46,629 bases of DNA from NCBI RefSeq assembly GCF_020215705.1, contig NZ_JAIWNB010000046.1:1-46629 (forward strand), read 5' to 3'. The notes below the pieces were generated by a model. That model ran no database searches. It had not been told where the DNA came from and worked only from the letters and a program-made list of their open reading frames with translations. The translations under genes were made by a program, and so were the position numbers. Shown here one piece after another: positions 32,687 through 40,893 of the stretch (position 1 is its first letter; each line of letters starts with the position of its first letter). The stretch is from Nonomuraea aurantiaca. GTDB lineage: Bacteria; Actinomycetota; Actinomycetes; Streptosporangiales; Streptosporangiaceae.

Positions 32687-33284
32687 ATGAAGCTGACGAC
32701 CGTGACTCAGGTCACCATCGACGGAGTGATGCAGGGGAACGGCGGCGCGTCGGATGAGGACCGCAGGAACGGATTCGAGCGCGGCGGATGGGCCCGGGGG
32801 GCGGGTGACGACGAGACCAGGACATTCATCACGCAGACCTGCCAGCGCGCCGAGGCGTTCCTGTTCGGCCGGCGCACCTACGAGTTGTTCACCTCCTGGG
32901 GATCAAGCGCACATCCCATCGGCGTGGCCTTGAACGCGGCCCCGAAGTACGTTGCCTCGACCACGCTCACCGCTCCGCGTTGGGAGGGCACGACCGTTCT
33001 CCGCGGTGACCTCGCGGCGGCCATCGGTGAGCTGAAGGCCAAGCCCGGGGGTGAGCTGCAGGTGCACGGCAGTGGCATCCTGACCCGGTGGCTGCTGGAG
33101 AACGCCCTGGTCGACGAGATGATGATGATCGTGGTCCCCGTGATCCTCGGTCAGGGGGGCGAGACTGTTCCCGGAGAGCGGTCCGGATCTCGCGCTCGAC
33201 CTGGTCGAGTCGCGGGTCGACTCGAAGGGCGTGACGATCCAGGTCTACCGGCCGGCCGGGCGCCCGCGGTACGCAACGGCCTGA
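32687..33284 (+). pseudogene. DHFR/RibD-C-family reductase, single-base frameshift
   Basis: Starts KLTTVTQVTIDGVMQGNGGA, with AEAFLFGRRTYELFTSWGSS, GELQVHGSGILTRWLLENAL and VDEMMMIVVPVILGQG, all typical of the small dihydrofolate-reductase-like RibD-C family common beside YCII genes. At a run of six G (33153-33158) the frame shifts: dropping one G restores LFPESGPDLALDLVESRVDS and the usual C-terminus GVTIQVYRPAGRPRYATA with a stop at 33282-33284. As written, the frame instead runs through into the YCII gene and would give a ~324-aa fusion ending at 33661. Real mutation, sequencing error and slippage cannot be told apart here. Confidence 0.7.
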
Positions 33285-33337
33285 AGTCCCGGACCACCGA
33301 ACCACGCTGTCTTGACACCACAGGAGATGATCTTCAG

Positions 33338-33661
33338 ATGCGTTACCTGGTTTCCGTGATCGATGACAAGAGCAATCCCGGCAGCACGGACAGGCAGCCT
33401 GCCATCAGCGCGTTCAACGAACGGCTGATCGCCGAGGGCTACTGGGTTTTCGCGGGCGGACTCGCGGACACCGACGCGGCCACGGTCATCGACAACCGGG
33501 GCGAGCAGGCGGTGTTCAGCGACGGGCCTTTCGTGGAGTCGAAGGAGTACCTCGCCGGCGTCTGGGTGTGGGAGGCCCCCGATCTGGATGTGGCGCTCAA
33601 GCTCGCCGCCGAGGCGTCGAAGGTCTGCGATCGGAAGATCGAGGTGCGTCCGTTCCAGTGA
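33338..33661 (+). CDS. YCII-related (DGPF) domain protein
   Basis: A 107-aa protein: RYLVSVIDDKSNPG, FNERLIAEGYWVFAGGLADT, the DGPF motif VFSDGPFVESKEYLAGVWVW and the tail CDRKIEVRPFQ. AGGAG lies 11 bases upstream of ATG 33338. The final codons overlap the sigma gene start (GTGA), implying translational coupling. Same role as the protein at 18367: accessory or target of an ECF42 sigma factor. Confidence 0.9.
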   Translation: MRYLVSVIDDKSNPGSTDRQPAISAFNERLIAEGYWVFAGGLADTDAATVIDNRGEQAVFSDGPFVESKEYLAGVWVWEAPDLDVALKLAAEASKVCDRKIEVRPFQ

Positions 33662-34893
33662 GCGACGTCGAAGAGGCGATCACCCGGGCCCACCACGACG
33701 AGTGGGCGCGGGTGGTGGCCGCACTGACCAGGCGCTTCGGTGACCTCGGCATCGCCGAGGAGGCAGCGGCCGAGGCGTTCGCGACCGCCGTCGAGCGGTG
33801 GCGGGCCGACGGCCTGCCGCCCAACCCGGGCGCGTGGCTGACCACCACCGCCAACCGTAAGGCCATCGACCGGATCCGGCGCGAGAACAAACGCGACGAC
33901 AAGCACAAGGAGGCCCAGATGGTGTACGACAACGCCCCGCCCGAGCCGCTGGGCGCCGTCGACGACGACCGGCTCCGGCTGATCTTCACCTGCTGCCACC
34001 CGGCGCTGGCGATGGAAGCGCGCGTGGCGTTGACGCTGCGGATGGTCGGCGGTCTGACCGTGCCCGAGATCGCCCGTGCCTTCCTGGTGCAGGGGAGCAC
34101 CTTGGAGCAGCGCATCACCCGCGCGAAGGCCAAGATCAAGGCGGCTCGCATCCCCTATCGGATGCCGTCCGCCGACGATCTGCCGGCGCGTGTCTCCGGC
34201 GTCCTGGCCGTCCTGTTCCTCGTCTTCAACGAGGGCTACCTGGCCAGCGGGTCCGACACCGATCCCGTACGACACGACCTGACCACCGAGGCGATCCGGC
34301 TCACCCGCCTGATCCGCGCACTCCTGCCGCAGGACGGAGAGGTGGCCGGCCTGCTGGCGCTGATGCTGCTCATCGAGGCCCGCCGCCCCGCCCGGGTCTC
34401 GGCCGGCGGCGAACTGGTCGCCCTGGCCGAGCAGGACCGCGGCGCCTGGGACGCGGAACTGATCGCCGAAGGTCATCGGCTGGTGCGCGAGCGCCTGGCC
34501 GCTGCCGCCGCCGGGGTGGCTCCGGGCCGCTATCAGATCCTCGCCGCGATCAACGCGGTGCACACCTCCGCCCGCGACATCCGCGACACCGACTGGTCGC
34601 AGGTCCTCGCCCTCTACGACCAGCTCGTCCGCCTCGACCCCTCGCCGATCATCGCCCTCAATCGGGCCATCGCCGTGGCCGAGCTCGACGGGCCGGAGGT
34701 GGCGCTGGCCATCGTTGACCGCCTCGCCGAGGCGTTGGCCGGCTATCACGCCTACCACGCCACCCGCGCCGACCTGCTGCGCCGGCTGGGCCACAGCCGG
34801 CAGTCACGCGCGGCCTACGACCGGGCCATTGAACTGGCCGGCAACACCGGCGAGACCGCCTACCTCACCCGCCGCCGCGACCAACTGCAGTAG
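33658..34893 (+). CDS. ECF42-type RNA polymerase sigma factor (second copy)
   Basis: A 411-aa paralog of the sigma factor at 18782. Region 2: LGIAEEAAAEAFATAVERW and WLTTTANRKAIDRIRR; region 4: ARVALTLRMVGGLTVPEIAR and AFLVQGSTLEQRITRAKAKI. The C-terminal extension has VLFLVFNEGYLASG, AAINAVHTSARD, LNRAIAVAELDGPEVALAIV and TAYLTRRRDQLQ. GTG 33658 overlaps the YCII stop. The differences in region 4 (TVPEIARAFLVQGSTLEQR versus SSEEIARAFLVPVPTVQAR) suggest separate promoter sets or simple divergence. Confidence 0.93.
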   Translation: MSDVEEAITRAHHDEWARVVAALTRRFGDLGIAEEAAAEAFATAVERWRADGLPPNPGAWLTTTANRKAIDRIRRENKRDDKHKEAQMVYDNAPPEPLGAVDDDRLRLIFTCCHPALAMEARVALTLRMVGGLTVPEIARAFLVQGSTLEQRITRAKAKIKAARIPYRMPSADDLPARVSGVLAVLFLVFNEGYLASGSDTDPVRHDLTTEAIRLTRLIRALLPQDGEVAGLLALMLLIEARRPARVSAGGELVALAEQDRGAWDAELIAEGHRLVRERLAAAAAGVAPGRYQILAAINAVHTSARDIRDTDWSQVLALYDQLVRLDPSPIIALNRAIAVAELDGPEVALAIVDRLAEALAGYHAYHATRADLLRRLGHSRQSRAAYDRAIELAGNTGETAYLTRRRDQLQ

Positions 34894-35234
34894 CGAAAAA
34901 CGACGCCGAACGCTGCACCTACGAAGCCATCGTTCCCGCGACATACGGACAGCCCCATGCCGAGAGGCGCACCCCGGCAGCCGGCGCCGATCGGGTCGAA
35001 ATCCTATGGTGGTCTGGTTCGTATCGATGGCGCCGGCCTTGCGGCGTACGCGGCCGCGTTCGGCCTCCAGTACGAGGTCGCCGACGTCGAGGCCGAGGAC
35101 CTCGGCGGAGCGGGCCGCGCTCTCGTACGACAGCCGGAAGCCGTCGCCGAGCTCGGCACACAGGCGAGTCAGCCTCACGCTGCGGACGCCTTCGTTGGCG
35201 GCCTCGGCGGCCATGAGGCTGCTGAAACGTGGCT
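34894..35234 (-). other. Possible relic with coding-like minus-strand frame
   Basis: On the minus strand from ATG 35214 a frame reads EGVRSVRLTRLCAELGDGFR, LSYESAARSAEVLGLDVGDL and VLEAERGRVRRKAGAIDTNQ before losing coding character near 34990. It has no RBS and no domain I recognise. It may be the 5' part of a hypothetical gene cut short beside the sigma gene. Confidence 0.3.
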
Positions 35235-36368
35235 TCAGTTCACCGGGCAGAGCACCGCTTCGACGGCCTTGATCATCGCGGGGATGACGCTGCGGGTGTC
35301 GGCGGTGCTCACCGTGACGGATATGGCGAACTGGCGCCGGCCGTCGGCCGAGGCGAAGGTCAACGCGGTCAGGCCGGGTGCCGACCCGCCGGGCATGTCA
35401 CCTTTCAACTTTCCTCCGCACAGGCCTGGTCCTTGCTGCCCGCCTCCGCCCGCAGGGGGTGGGGTGAGGATCTGCTGCAGGGATGGCGGCAGCAGCCTGC
35501 CCTGTGTGAAGGCTCGCTGGAAGGCGCTGACGTCGTGCGTGGTGGAGACCACGCCTCCGGCTCCGTTGCCGTAACTGGCGTTGAACCGGTGCACGTCGCG
35601 CAGCCTGCCGGTGGAGTCGGGGTAGTACCCGTGCCCGTGCGGGCCCTTGATGCCCTGCGGAGGCTTGGTGAGCTGGTAGGTCCGGGTCATGCCCAGCGGC
35701 CGGAACAGACGCCGGTTGAGCTCGTCCGCCAGAGTGTGGCCGCTCACCTTCTCGATGATCATGCCGATGAGAGTGTAGTTGGTGTTGGAGTAGGCGAACT
35801 TCTCACCGGGTGCCCCGGTGCGTGGCCACCCGCGGGTCATCTTCACTATGTCGATCGGCCGGTAATAAGTGGTGAAGTCGAAGACGTCGAACGCCGGTGT
35901 CGTTGAGGAGCCCTTGTGGAACCAGTCGGGGATGCCGGACGTGTGCTGGATCAACTGCCGCACGGTGATCTCGTCGGCCAGCTCCACCAGCCCGTCGGCG
36001 GCCACCTCGGGCAGCAGATCGCCGAGTTTGTCGTCCAGGCCGAGCCTGCCCTCCTCGACCAGCTGGAGCAGCACGGTGGCCACCATCTGCTTGGACTGTG
36101 ATCCGATGCGGAACCGGGAGTTCGCGGGAATCGTGCCTCCCTTGCCGTCGAGCAGCCGGGAGCCCGCGGATCCCTGGCCGGCCGGTTTGCCGTCCGCGTA
36201 CGCCCCGCCGATGGCGCCGACCACGCCGGGAGTCTTGGCCAGGGCGTCCATCGCCTGTTGAACGTCCCCTGTCGCAGCGCTGCGAGTTGAGGCTGCCGTG
36301 GCCGGCGAGGTGGTGGCCAGCAGCAGGGTCGCCGCGGTGATGGTGCGGACAACGGTCGCGTGATTCAA
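35235..36368 (-). CDS. Secreted serine hydrolase, S12 beta-lactamase family (paralog of 21357-22481)
   Basis: A 377-aa exported protein: signal peptide TITAATLLLATTSPATAAST, S-x-x-K in FRIGSQSKQMVATVL, LIQHTSGIPDWF, FAYSNTNYTLIGMIIEKVSG, and shared stretches with the other copy such as TTYYRPIDIVK and KPPQGIKGPHGHGYYPDSTG. The start is TTG 36368 with GAGGGAG 9 bases upstream; the other copy also starts with TTG-AAx-CAC. Presumed penicillin-binding-like peptidase or esterase outside the membrane. It is the last gene in a row of three wall-type serine enzymes. Confidence 0.9.
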   Translation of the reverse strand: MNHATVVRTITAATLLLATTSPATAASTRSAATGDVQQAMDALAKTPGVVGAIGGAYADGKPAGQGSAGSRLLDGKGGTIPANSRFRIGSQSKQMVATVLLQLVEEGRLGLDDKLGDLLPEVAADGLVELADEITVRQLIQHTSGIPDWFHKGSSTTPAFDVFDFTTYYRPIDIVKMTRGWPRTGAPGEKFAYSNTNYTLIGMIIEKVSGHTLADELNRRLFRPLGMTRTYQLTKPPQGIKGPHGHGYYPDSTGRLRDVHRFNASYGNGAGGVVSTTHDVSAFQRAFTQGRLLPPSLQQILTPPPAGGGGQQGPGLCGGKLKGDMPGGSAPGLTALTFASADGRRQFAISVTVSTADTRSVIPAMIKAVEAVLCPVN

Positions 36369-36429
36369 AGGAACAACTCCCTCGGAGTCGAATATGTCGG
36401 GAAATCGCGCCGGCACTCGGCCGGGCGTA

Positions 36430-37617
36430 TCAGGTGATGATCTGTCGTGCCATCTCGACGATGGGGGCTATGGGGGTGTCGTAGTTGCCGAAGATCATCG
36501 CCACCCAGTTCTGGCCCGGGAAGGTGTCCAGGTTGTTGGCGGCGCCCGCGGAGCCGCCGGAGTGGCCGACGACGTGCCGGCCGTTGACGATGGCGTCGAT
36601 GAAGCCGTAGCCGTAGAACAGGTGCTCGCGGGTGAGACCCTGCTGTTCTGACGGAGGCATGATCATCTTTGCCGTGGTGAACAGTTCGGCATAGGCCGGG
36701 CTGAGCAGCGTCCCGTTCCGCAGGGCGCGCACGAAGCCGAGCACGTCGGTGGCGCTGCAGTAGGCGCCGCGATGCGGGCCGCCGACGAACGGGAAGAAGT
36801 CGCTGGTGGTGAAGTCGACACGCGGGCCGGACCGCTGGGTGGCATATGGGCGTGCGATGGTCGGGTCGGCCGTCACCTGGGGCTTGGTGAAGAAGTCGGA
36901 GTGGGTCATCCCGGCCGGCGCGAAGATGTGCTCGCGGACATAGTCGTAGTAGGACCGCCCTGACACCGTGGCCACGATCTCGCCGAGCAGGAAGAAACCG
37001 TCGTTGCTGTAGCGGTACTGGGTACCGGGGGTGAACTGCGGCGGCAGCGCGCGGATGGCCTTGGCGGTGCCGTCCCACAGCTTCTGGACCGTGTCCCATT
37101 CCGGTCTGGTCGGCGGTTCCGTGCCGACGGCCGGCCTGCCGATGCCGGAGGTGTGCGTCAGCAACTGGTGGACGGTGACGGTCTGGCCGATCTCCGCCGG
37201 GAACCCCTGGAGATAGGTGCCGATCTTCTCGTGGAAAGCGATCTTTCTCTGCTGCGCAAGCTGGGCGACCGCCACAGCGGTGAAGGCCTTGGTCACCGAC
37301 GCGAGATCGAAACGGGTATCCAACCGGTTGGGAAGGGAAGCGGCCTTGTTCGCCATGCCGCAGGCGCGGCGCAGCACCGGCCTGCCCTGGTAGGCCAGCA
37401 GCACGACGCCGGAGAACAGGTCCTTGGCGGCCTGGTCGGCGACGAAACGGTCGAACTTTCCGCCGGGCCGCAGATCTGCGGGTATCGAGCGGAAGGTCGA
37501 GGCCTCCGCTTGCGCGGGCCGGCCGGCCGCGAGCAGGCCGGCCGCGACCGGAACGCTGCTCAGCAGGCCCAGTACCGAGCGCCGGGAGGTACGCGAGGTC
37601 GATGGTTCGTGGGTCAT
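36430..37617 (-). CDS. Serine hydrolase, S12 beta-lactamase family, Tat-exported
   Basis: A 395-aa protein with a twin-arginine signal (TSRTSRRSVLGLLSSVPVAA). The catalytic motif is FDLASVTKAFTAVAVAQLA (SxxK), followed by LLTHTSGIGRPAV, the Tyr motif YRYSNDGFFLLGEIVA and VVGHSGGSAGAANNLDTFPG as the HSG-type third motif. It differs from the neighbour at 35235 and is not a close copy. Its ATG overlaps the stop of the upstream S13-type gene (ATGA), so the two are translationally coupled. Likely acts on peptidoglycan or related amides. Confidence 0.9.
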   Translation of the reverse strand: MTHEPSTSRTSRRSVLGLLSSVPVAAGLLAAGRPAQAEASTFRSIPADLRPGGKFDRFVADQAAKDLFSGVVLLAYQGRPVLRRACGMANKAASLPNRLDTRFDLASVTKAFTAVAVAQLAQQRKIAFHEKIGTYLQGFPAEIGQTVTVHQLLTHTSGIGRPAVGTEPPTRPEWDTVQKLWDGTAKAIRALPPQFTPGTQYRYSNDGFFLLGEIVATVSGRSYYDYVREHIFAPAGMTHSDFFTKPQVTADPTIARPYATQRSGPRVDFTTSDFFPFVGGPHRGAYCSATDVLGFVRALRNGTLLSPAYAELFTTAKMIMPPSEQQGLTREHLFYGYGFIDAIVNGRHVVGHSGGSAGAANNLDTFPGQNWVAMIFGNYDTPIAPIVEMARQIIT

Positions 37618-39257
37618 GAAGGGCTCGTCTCGTTGTAAACGACTGTCGCAATCTCGCCCAGCGCCTGGCCCGCGACCGTGAGGAGATCGGCAGAGGCGGC
37701 TTCCTGCTCCATGAACGCGGCGAACGCCGTCCAGGAGCCGTCGGGAAGCTCGATGTATCCGGCCAGCGCCTTGGTGAGCAGCGGCTTGCCGGTGGCGGGG
37801 GATGTCGTGCCGGCTGTGCCGGTCTTGGCGTAGACATGCCCCGCGGCGGGCGAGTCCACCTGAACGCCGGCCAAGGTTCCGTCTCTGCCCATGATGGGCA
37901 TGGCCCGGTGGAAGGCGTGGAAGTACGGTTGTCGCGCCATGTGGCGGAGGAACCCGATGAAGAAGTCGGGCGTGTATTTCACGTCGGAGGCGCCCGGCGG
38001 GTTCGGGTCCAGTCCGGCCTGCCGGAAGAGCCGGCTCTGGAGTTCGTCGCCCCGCTGCTTGGCGTTGCGCGCCTCGTGTCCGGCGATCGCCCCGACCAGA
38101 TAGGGGAAGTGGACGGTATGCACGTTCGAACTCACCTTGAGCATGACCTTCACCTCCTCCGACAACGGCGGTGAGAGGTGCTCAACCAGGAGGTCGCGGG
38201 TCTTGGCGTACGCCGCCCGTCGGTCGCGGTCCGTCGCTGCCTGCCGGTCGGCGTCCACGCCTACCCCGGCGTCCTGGAGTGCGTTGGTGAAGGCGATCTC
38301 GGCGAAACGCGTCGGCTCGGGCACGTGGTAGGCGATGAACTGCTCCTGGCCGCCGAGGACGGCGTCGCCGGCCAGTCGCACCTGATGCGTACCGTCCGGG
38401 TTCGTGACGTCGCCGGTGAACGTCAGCCGTCGCGCGTCCGCCGTGCCCGCGGCGATGGTGGTCACCTCGTTGGTGATCCGCACGTACCCGAGGTCCGGAG
38501 ACAGCCGCACGAGCCCCGGCGTGCCCACCCGCGCCCCTGGCCGTACCGACACGTCCACGACGTTGTCGTTGACCATCATGGGGGACACCGCCGCCTTCAT
38601 GCCGTCGCTGAAGACGTCCTCCAGCCCTTGGCGGAACAGCGAGGCGTCGACCAGGACGCCGCCTTCGACGCGGCGGATCCCCTGGGCTCTCACCTGGCGA
38701 GCGAGGTCCCGGAGAGTGCCCAGTGGGTCGCCGGCGAGCCGCTTCGCGTTGTAGGTGTGGTCGGGATCCGGCAGGGAAAGCCTGCCGCCGCGCTGGACGC
38801 GGCCGCCCAGCAGCAGGTCCCCGCCCGCGACCAGGACCAGATCGCCCTTCAGGACGCCCCGCACGATCGGGCCCGTGCGATGCAGCCGGGTACGGAACCG
38901 GTATCCGTCGCCTAGTGTCGAGAAGGCGGTGCCGGCGGGGAAGATTTTGAACGAGGACCCCGCGATGAACAGCTGATCTGTGTTCATCGCATAGAGGTCT
39001 TCGCCCGAACGCAGCGAACAGAACCTCATGCCCCAGCGAGAGCCCTGGAACTCAGGCCTGCGGATGATTTCCTGGATTCCGGCGGCGACGGCGGGACCGC
39101 CTGTCCCGCTCTGGTCCAGGGGATTTTTGACGCCAAAGCCGGACGGGCCGCTCATGCTTCCTAACGGAAGCGCCCCCAGCAGGCCAAGCATCCTTCGCCT
39201 GGACCATGCCGGCGGCGAGGATGATGATCGGTATCGAGTCACGCGGACATGCAACAC
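37614..39257 (-). CDS. D-alanyl-D-alanine carboxypeptidase/endopeptidase, PBP4-like (S13)
   Basis: About 547 aa. A Tat-like signal (PPAWSRRRMLGLLGALPLGS) precedes an S13 domain with all three motifs: SxxK in FIAGSSFKIFPAGTAF, SxN in MLKVSSNVHTVHFPYL, and KTG in HVYAKTGTAGTTS. The inserted subdomains characteristic of DacB lie between the first two (VLVAGGDLLLGG, MMVNDNVVDVSV). It removes D-Ala or cleaves cross-links in peptidoglycan outside the membrane. Start choice is uncertain: GTG 39257 has GAGGA upstream; GTG 39308 and 39242 are alternatives. First gene of the three-enzyme row, directly behind a Tn3-type fragment. Confidence 0.88.
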   Translation of the reverse strand: MLHVRVTRYRSSSSPPAWSRRRMLGLLGALPLGSMSGPSGFGVKNPLDQSGTGGPAVAAGIQEIIRRPEFQGSRWGMRFCSLRSGEDLYAMNTDQLFIAGSSFKIFPAGTAFSTLGDGYRFRTRLHRTGPIVRGVLKGDLVLVAGGDLLLGGRVQRGGRLSLPDPDHTYNAKRLAGDPLGTLRDLARQVRAQGIRRVEGGVLVDASLFRQGLEDVFSDGMKAAVSPMMVNDNVVDVSVRPGARVGTPGLVRLSPDLGYVRITNEVTTIAAGTADARRLTFTGDVTNPDGTHQVRLAGDAVLGGQEQFIAYHVPEPTRFAEIAFTNALQDAGVGVDADRQAATDRDRRAAYAKTRDLLVEHLSPPLSEEVKVMLKVSSNVHTVHFPYLVGAIAGHEARNAKQRGDELQSRLFRQAGLDPNPPGASDVKYTPDFFIGFLRHMARQPYFHAFHRAMPIMGRDGTLAGVQVDSPAAGHVYAKTGTAGTTSPATGKPLLTKALAGYIELPDGSWTAFAAFMEQEAASADLLTVAGQALGEIATVVYNETSPS

Positions 39258-39332
39258 AGCGGCGTGTTTCCTCACCGTTTCCGCCGCCGCGCTACCCCCT
39301 GAGCGCACGAGTCTCCGGCGGGTGCGACCTTT

Positions 39333-39440
39333 GGCGTCCAGGAGCCCGGTTCAGGCGCGCGCCTCCAGCAGCAGCTCCGGCAGGTCGATGCGGGGCAGCA
39401 TGGTCTGGCAGGTCGCCCCCAGCCACCCCGCGGCGACGGC
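39333..39440 (-). mobile_element. Tn3-family transposase, central fragment with stop codon
   Basis: The minus-strand frame reads GATCQTMLPRIDLPELLLEA-RA, stop, then TGLLDA. This matches the conserved MLPRVDLPELLLEVHAWTGFLDAFTH block in the middle of Tn3/Tn4652-type TnpA proteins. The stop replaces the expected Trp position. It is a third TnpA piece in the window, on the same strand as those at 20.8 and 22.6 kb. Confidence 0.6.
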
Positions 39441-39464
39441 GGGGCGAACACATCCCTGGAAGCC

Positions 39465-39692
39465 TCAGAAGCCGACGCGGGCGATGATCTCCAGGACGAA
39501 CGGCGCGGCGACGACGAGGACGGCGATGACGATCAGCAGTGCGATCGCGTTGCCGACGAAGCTCGACCGGCCGGACCGGCGCGCCAGCCGCGCCGAGTCC
39601 TGAGTGGATTGGCGCGCCCACTGGGCCGCCCTGGCCGCGTTCTGGCTGGCGTTCTGCTGGCTCTGCCACGATGAGAAGTTCGGGTTGGTCAT
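39465..39692 (-). CDS. Small single-span membrane protein
   Basis: A 75-aa protein with a Gln/Ala-rich, polar N-terminus (NFSSWQSQQNASQNAARAAQ) and one C-terminal membrane helix (FVGNAIALLIVIAVLVVAAP). ATG 39692 has AAAGGA at good spacing, so it is likely expressed. No known family. Same strand as the two small proteins upstream. Confidence 0.75.
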   Translation of the reverse strand: MTNPNFSSWQSQQNASQNAARAAQWARQSTQDSARLARRSGRSSFVGNAIALLIVIAVLVVAAPFVLEIIARVGF

Positions 39693-39720
39693 GACGATCT
39701 TTCCTTTCGTATCCTATGGA

Positions 39721-40269
39721 TCAAGCCGGGCCGTCCTGCGACCTCCGTGCCGGGATGCGTGTTCGGATCGCGCCGGCGAGCAGAGCGACGCCGAGGGGCC
39801 CGGCGCCCAGGAGGTAGGGGGCTCCCGGATCGCCGGTGAGCGGGCCGAGCAGCGCGGCGAACGCGATGGCCGCTCCAGCCGCCGGCCGGACTAGTCCGGC
39901 GCGGGTGAGCCCGTACGCCAGCAGCGCGATGCCGACGGCGGCGGCACAGGCCAAGGCGAGCCGCGGGACGGACTGCGCCGCGACCCACCGCCCGCCGGCG
40001 GCCCACAGCGTCGCCTCGACCATCCAGGCCGAGGCGACCACCCCGAGCAGGGCCAGTGCGACGGCGGCCCGCCCCCGTCCTGCGTGCCGCGCGACGTCGC
40101 GGTACACCGTCGCGGTCGCCGCCACCCCGGCCCATGCGCCGGCCCCCCACATCGCCCCGGCCCATGCGCCGGCCCCCCACATCACCTCGGCGGATGCGGT
40201 CAGGGTCCCGGCGAGGCAGAGCATCGCCGAGACCAGCAGCCCCAGCCCGCCGAGCGCCCGCGCTCTCAT
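39721..40269 (-). CDS. Small multi-span membrane protein with internal duplication
   Basis: A 182-aa hydrophobic protein with about five to six membrane segments (LGGLGLLVSAMLCLAGTLTA; VALALLGVVASAWMVEATLW; LALACAAAVGIALLAYGLTR; GAAIAFAALLGPL; LLGAGPLGVALLAGAI). A 10-residue stretch is repeated in tandem (MWGAGAWAGA/MWGAGAWAGV) owing to a 30-bp DNA duplication. The RBS is weak. Function unknown. Confidence 0.65.
   Translation of the reverse strand: MRARALGGLGLLVSAMLCLAGTLTASAEVMWGAGAWAGAMWGAGAWAGVAATATVYRDVARHAGRGRAAVALALLGVVASAWMVEATLWAAGGRWVAAQSVPRLALACAAAVGIALLAYGLTRAGLVRPAAGAAIAFAALLGPLTGDPGAPYLLGAGPLGVALLAGAIRTRIPARRSQDGPA
40125..40184. repeat. Tandem 30-bp duplication inside a membrane protein gene
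   Basis: The 30-bp unit at 40125-40154 is repeated at 40155-40184 with one difference at the last base. It keeps the frame and doubles the MWGAGAWAG element. Confidence 0.9.
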
Positions 40270-40297
40270 GTCCGTCGTCAGGCCCGGCGGTGCGGGC

Positions 40298-40756
40298 TCA
40301 GCAGTGCTTGCTCAGCGACATGTGCTGGATGAGCGGGAACAGCGCGGGGTCGAACTCCGCCTCGGTGTCCTTGATCTGCCACCGGTACGGCTCGGTGTGG
40401 CTGGGCATGTTCATGACGAACTTCGTCAGGTTCGTGGGGTTGGAGCGGGTGTGTCGCAGCCAGCCGAGCACGGCGCCGTTCTCGTCCTTGATCTTCGCCC
40501 ACATCAGCCAGGCGTCGCCGTCATCACTGCTGGTGACCGTGCCGTCGAAGGAGGCCTTGCCGGTGGAGGTCAAGGTCCATCGGGCGCCCGAGAACATCGT
40601 GCAGTCGCCCGCCCGCATCGTTCCGAAGGTGAAGGTCTTGGTGGCCAGGGCGGTGGTGCCCTGCGCGTGGGCGGTTCCGGTGGTGGCGAAGGTCAGCCCC
40701 GCGATCAGGGCCGCAGCGGTCGATATGGCGCCCAGCGTCCTTCGGGTACCGCGCAT
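40298..40756 (-). CDS. Small secreted protein of unknown function
   Basis: A 152-aa preprotein with a Sec signal (TLGAISTAAALIAGLTFATT, cleavage after AHA). The mature part is beta-rich: KTFTFGTMRAGDCTMFSGAR, WTLTSTGKASFDGTVTSSDD, AWLMWAKIKDENGAVLGWLR, ending HMSLSKHC with a C-terminal Cys that may pair with the Cys in GDCTM. AAAGGA lies 7 bases before ATG 40756. I recall similar small secreted proteins in streptomycetes without function. Confidence 0.8.
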   Translation of the reverse strand: MRGTRRTLGAISTAAALIAGLTFATTGTAHAQGTTALATKTFTFGTMRAGDCTMFSGARWTLTSTGKASFDGTVTSSDDGDAWLMWAKIKDENGAVLGWLRHTRSNPTNLTKFVMNMPSHTEPYRWQIKDTEAEFDPALFPLIQHMSLSKHC

Positions 40757-40793
40757 GGGATCGTCCTTTCCTGAAGGTGGCTCGTCGATCAGT

Positions 40794-40806
40794 CACCCTC
40801 AGGGTG
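40794..40806. promoter_or_regulatory. Palindrome upstream of the secreted protein
   Basis: CACCCT-C-AGGGTG is a perfect 6-bp dyad 38 bases upstream of ATG 40756 and 88 bases beyond the response-regulator stop. It could be an operator of the secreted-protein gene. Confidence 0.4.
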
Positions 40807-40893
40807 GGCGATACCGTGTCCCGTCGTCATGGGTCACGGGTCCCGGTCGATCCGGGAGGTTGTTCCCGGACGCGGTGTCGGCGAAAGGGGGCG

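Noticed and set aside
40125..40184. Tandem repeat considered as origin or attachment site
   Set aside because: It is in frame within a membrane protein gene and has no integrase, Rep gene or AT-rich box nearby.
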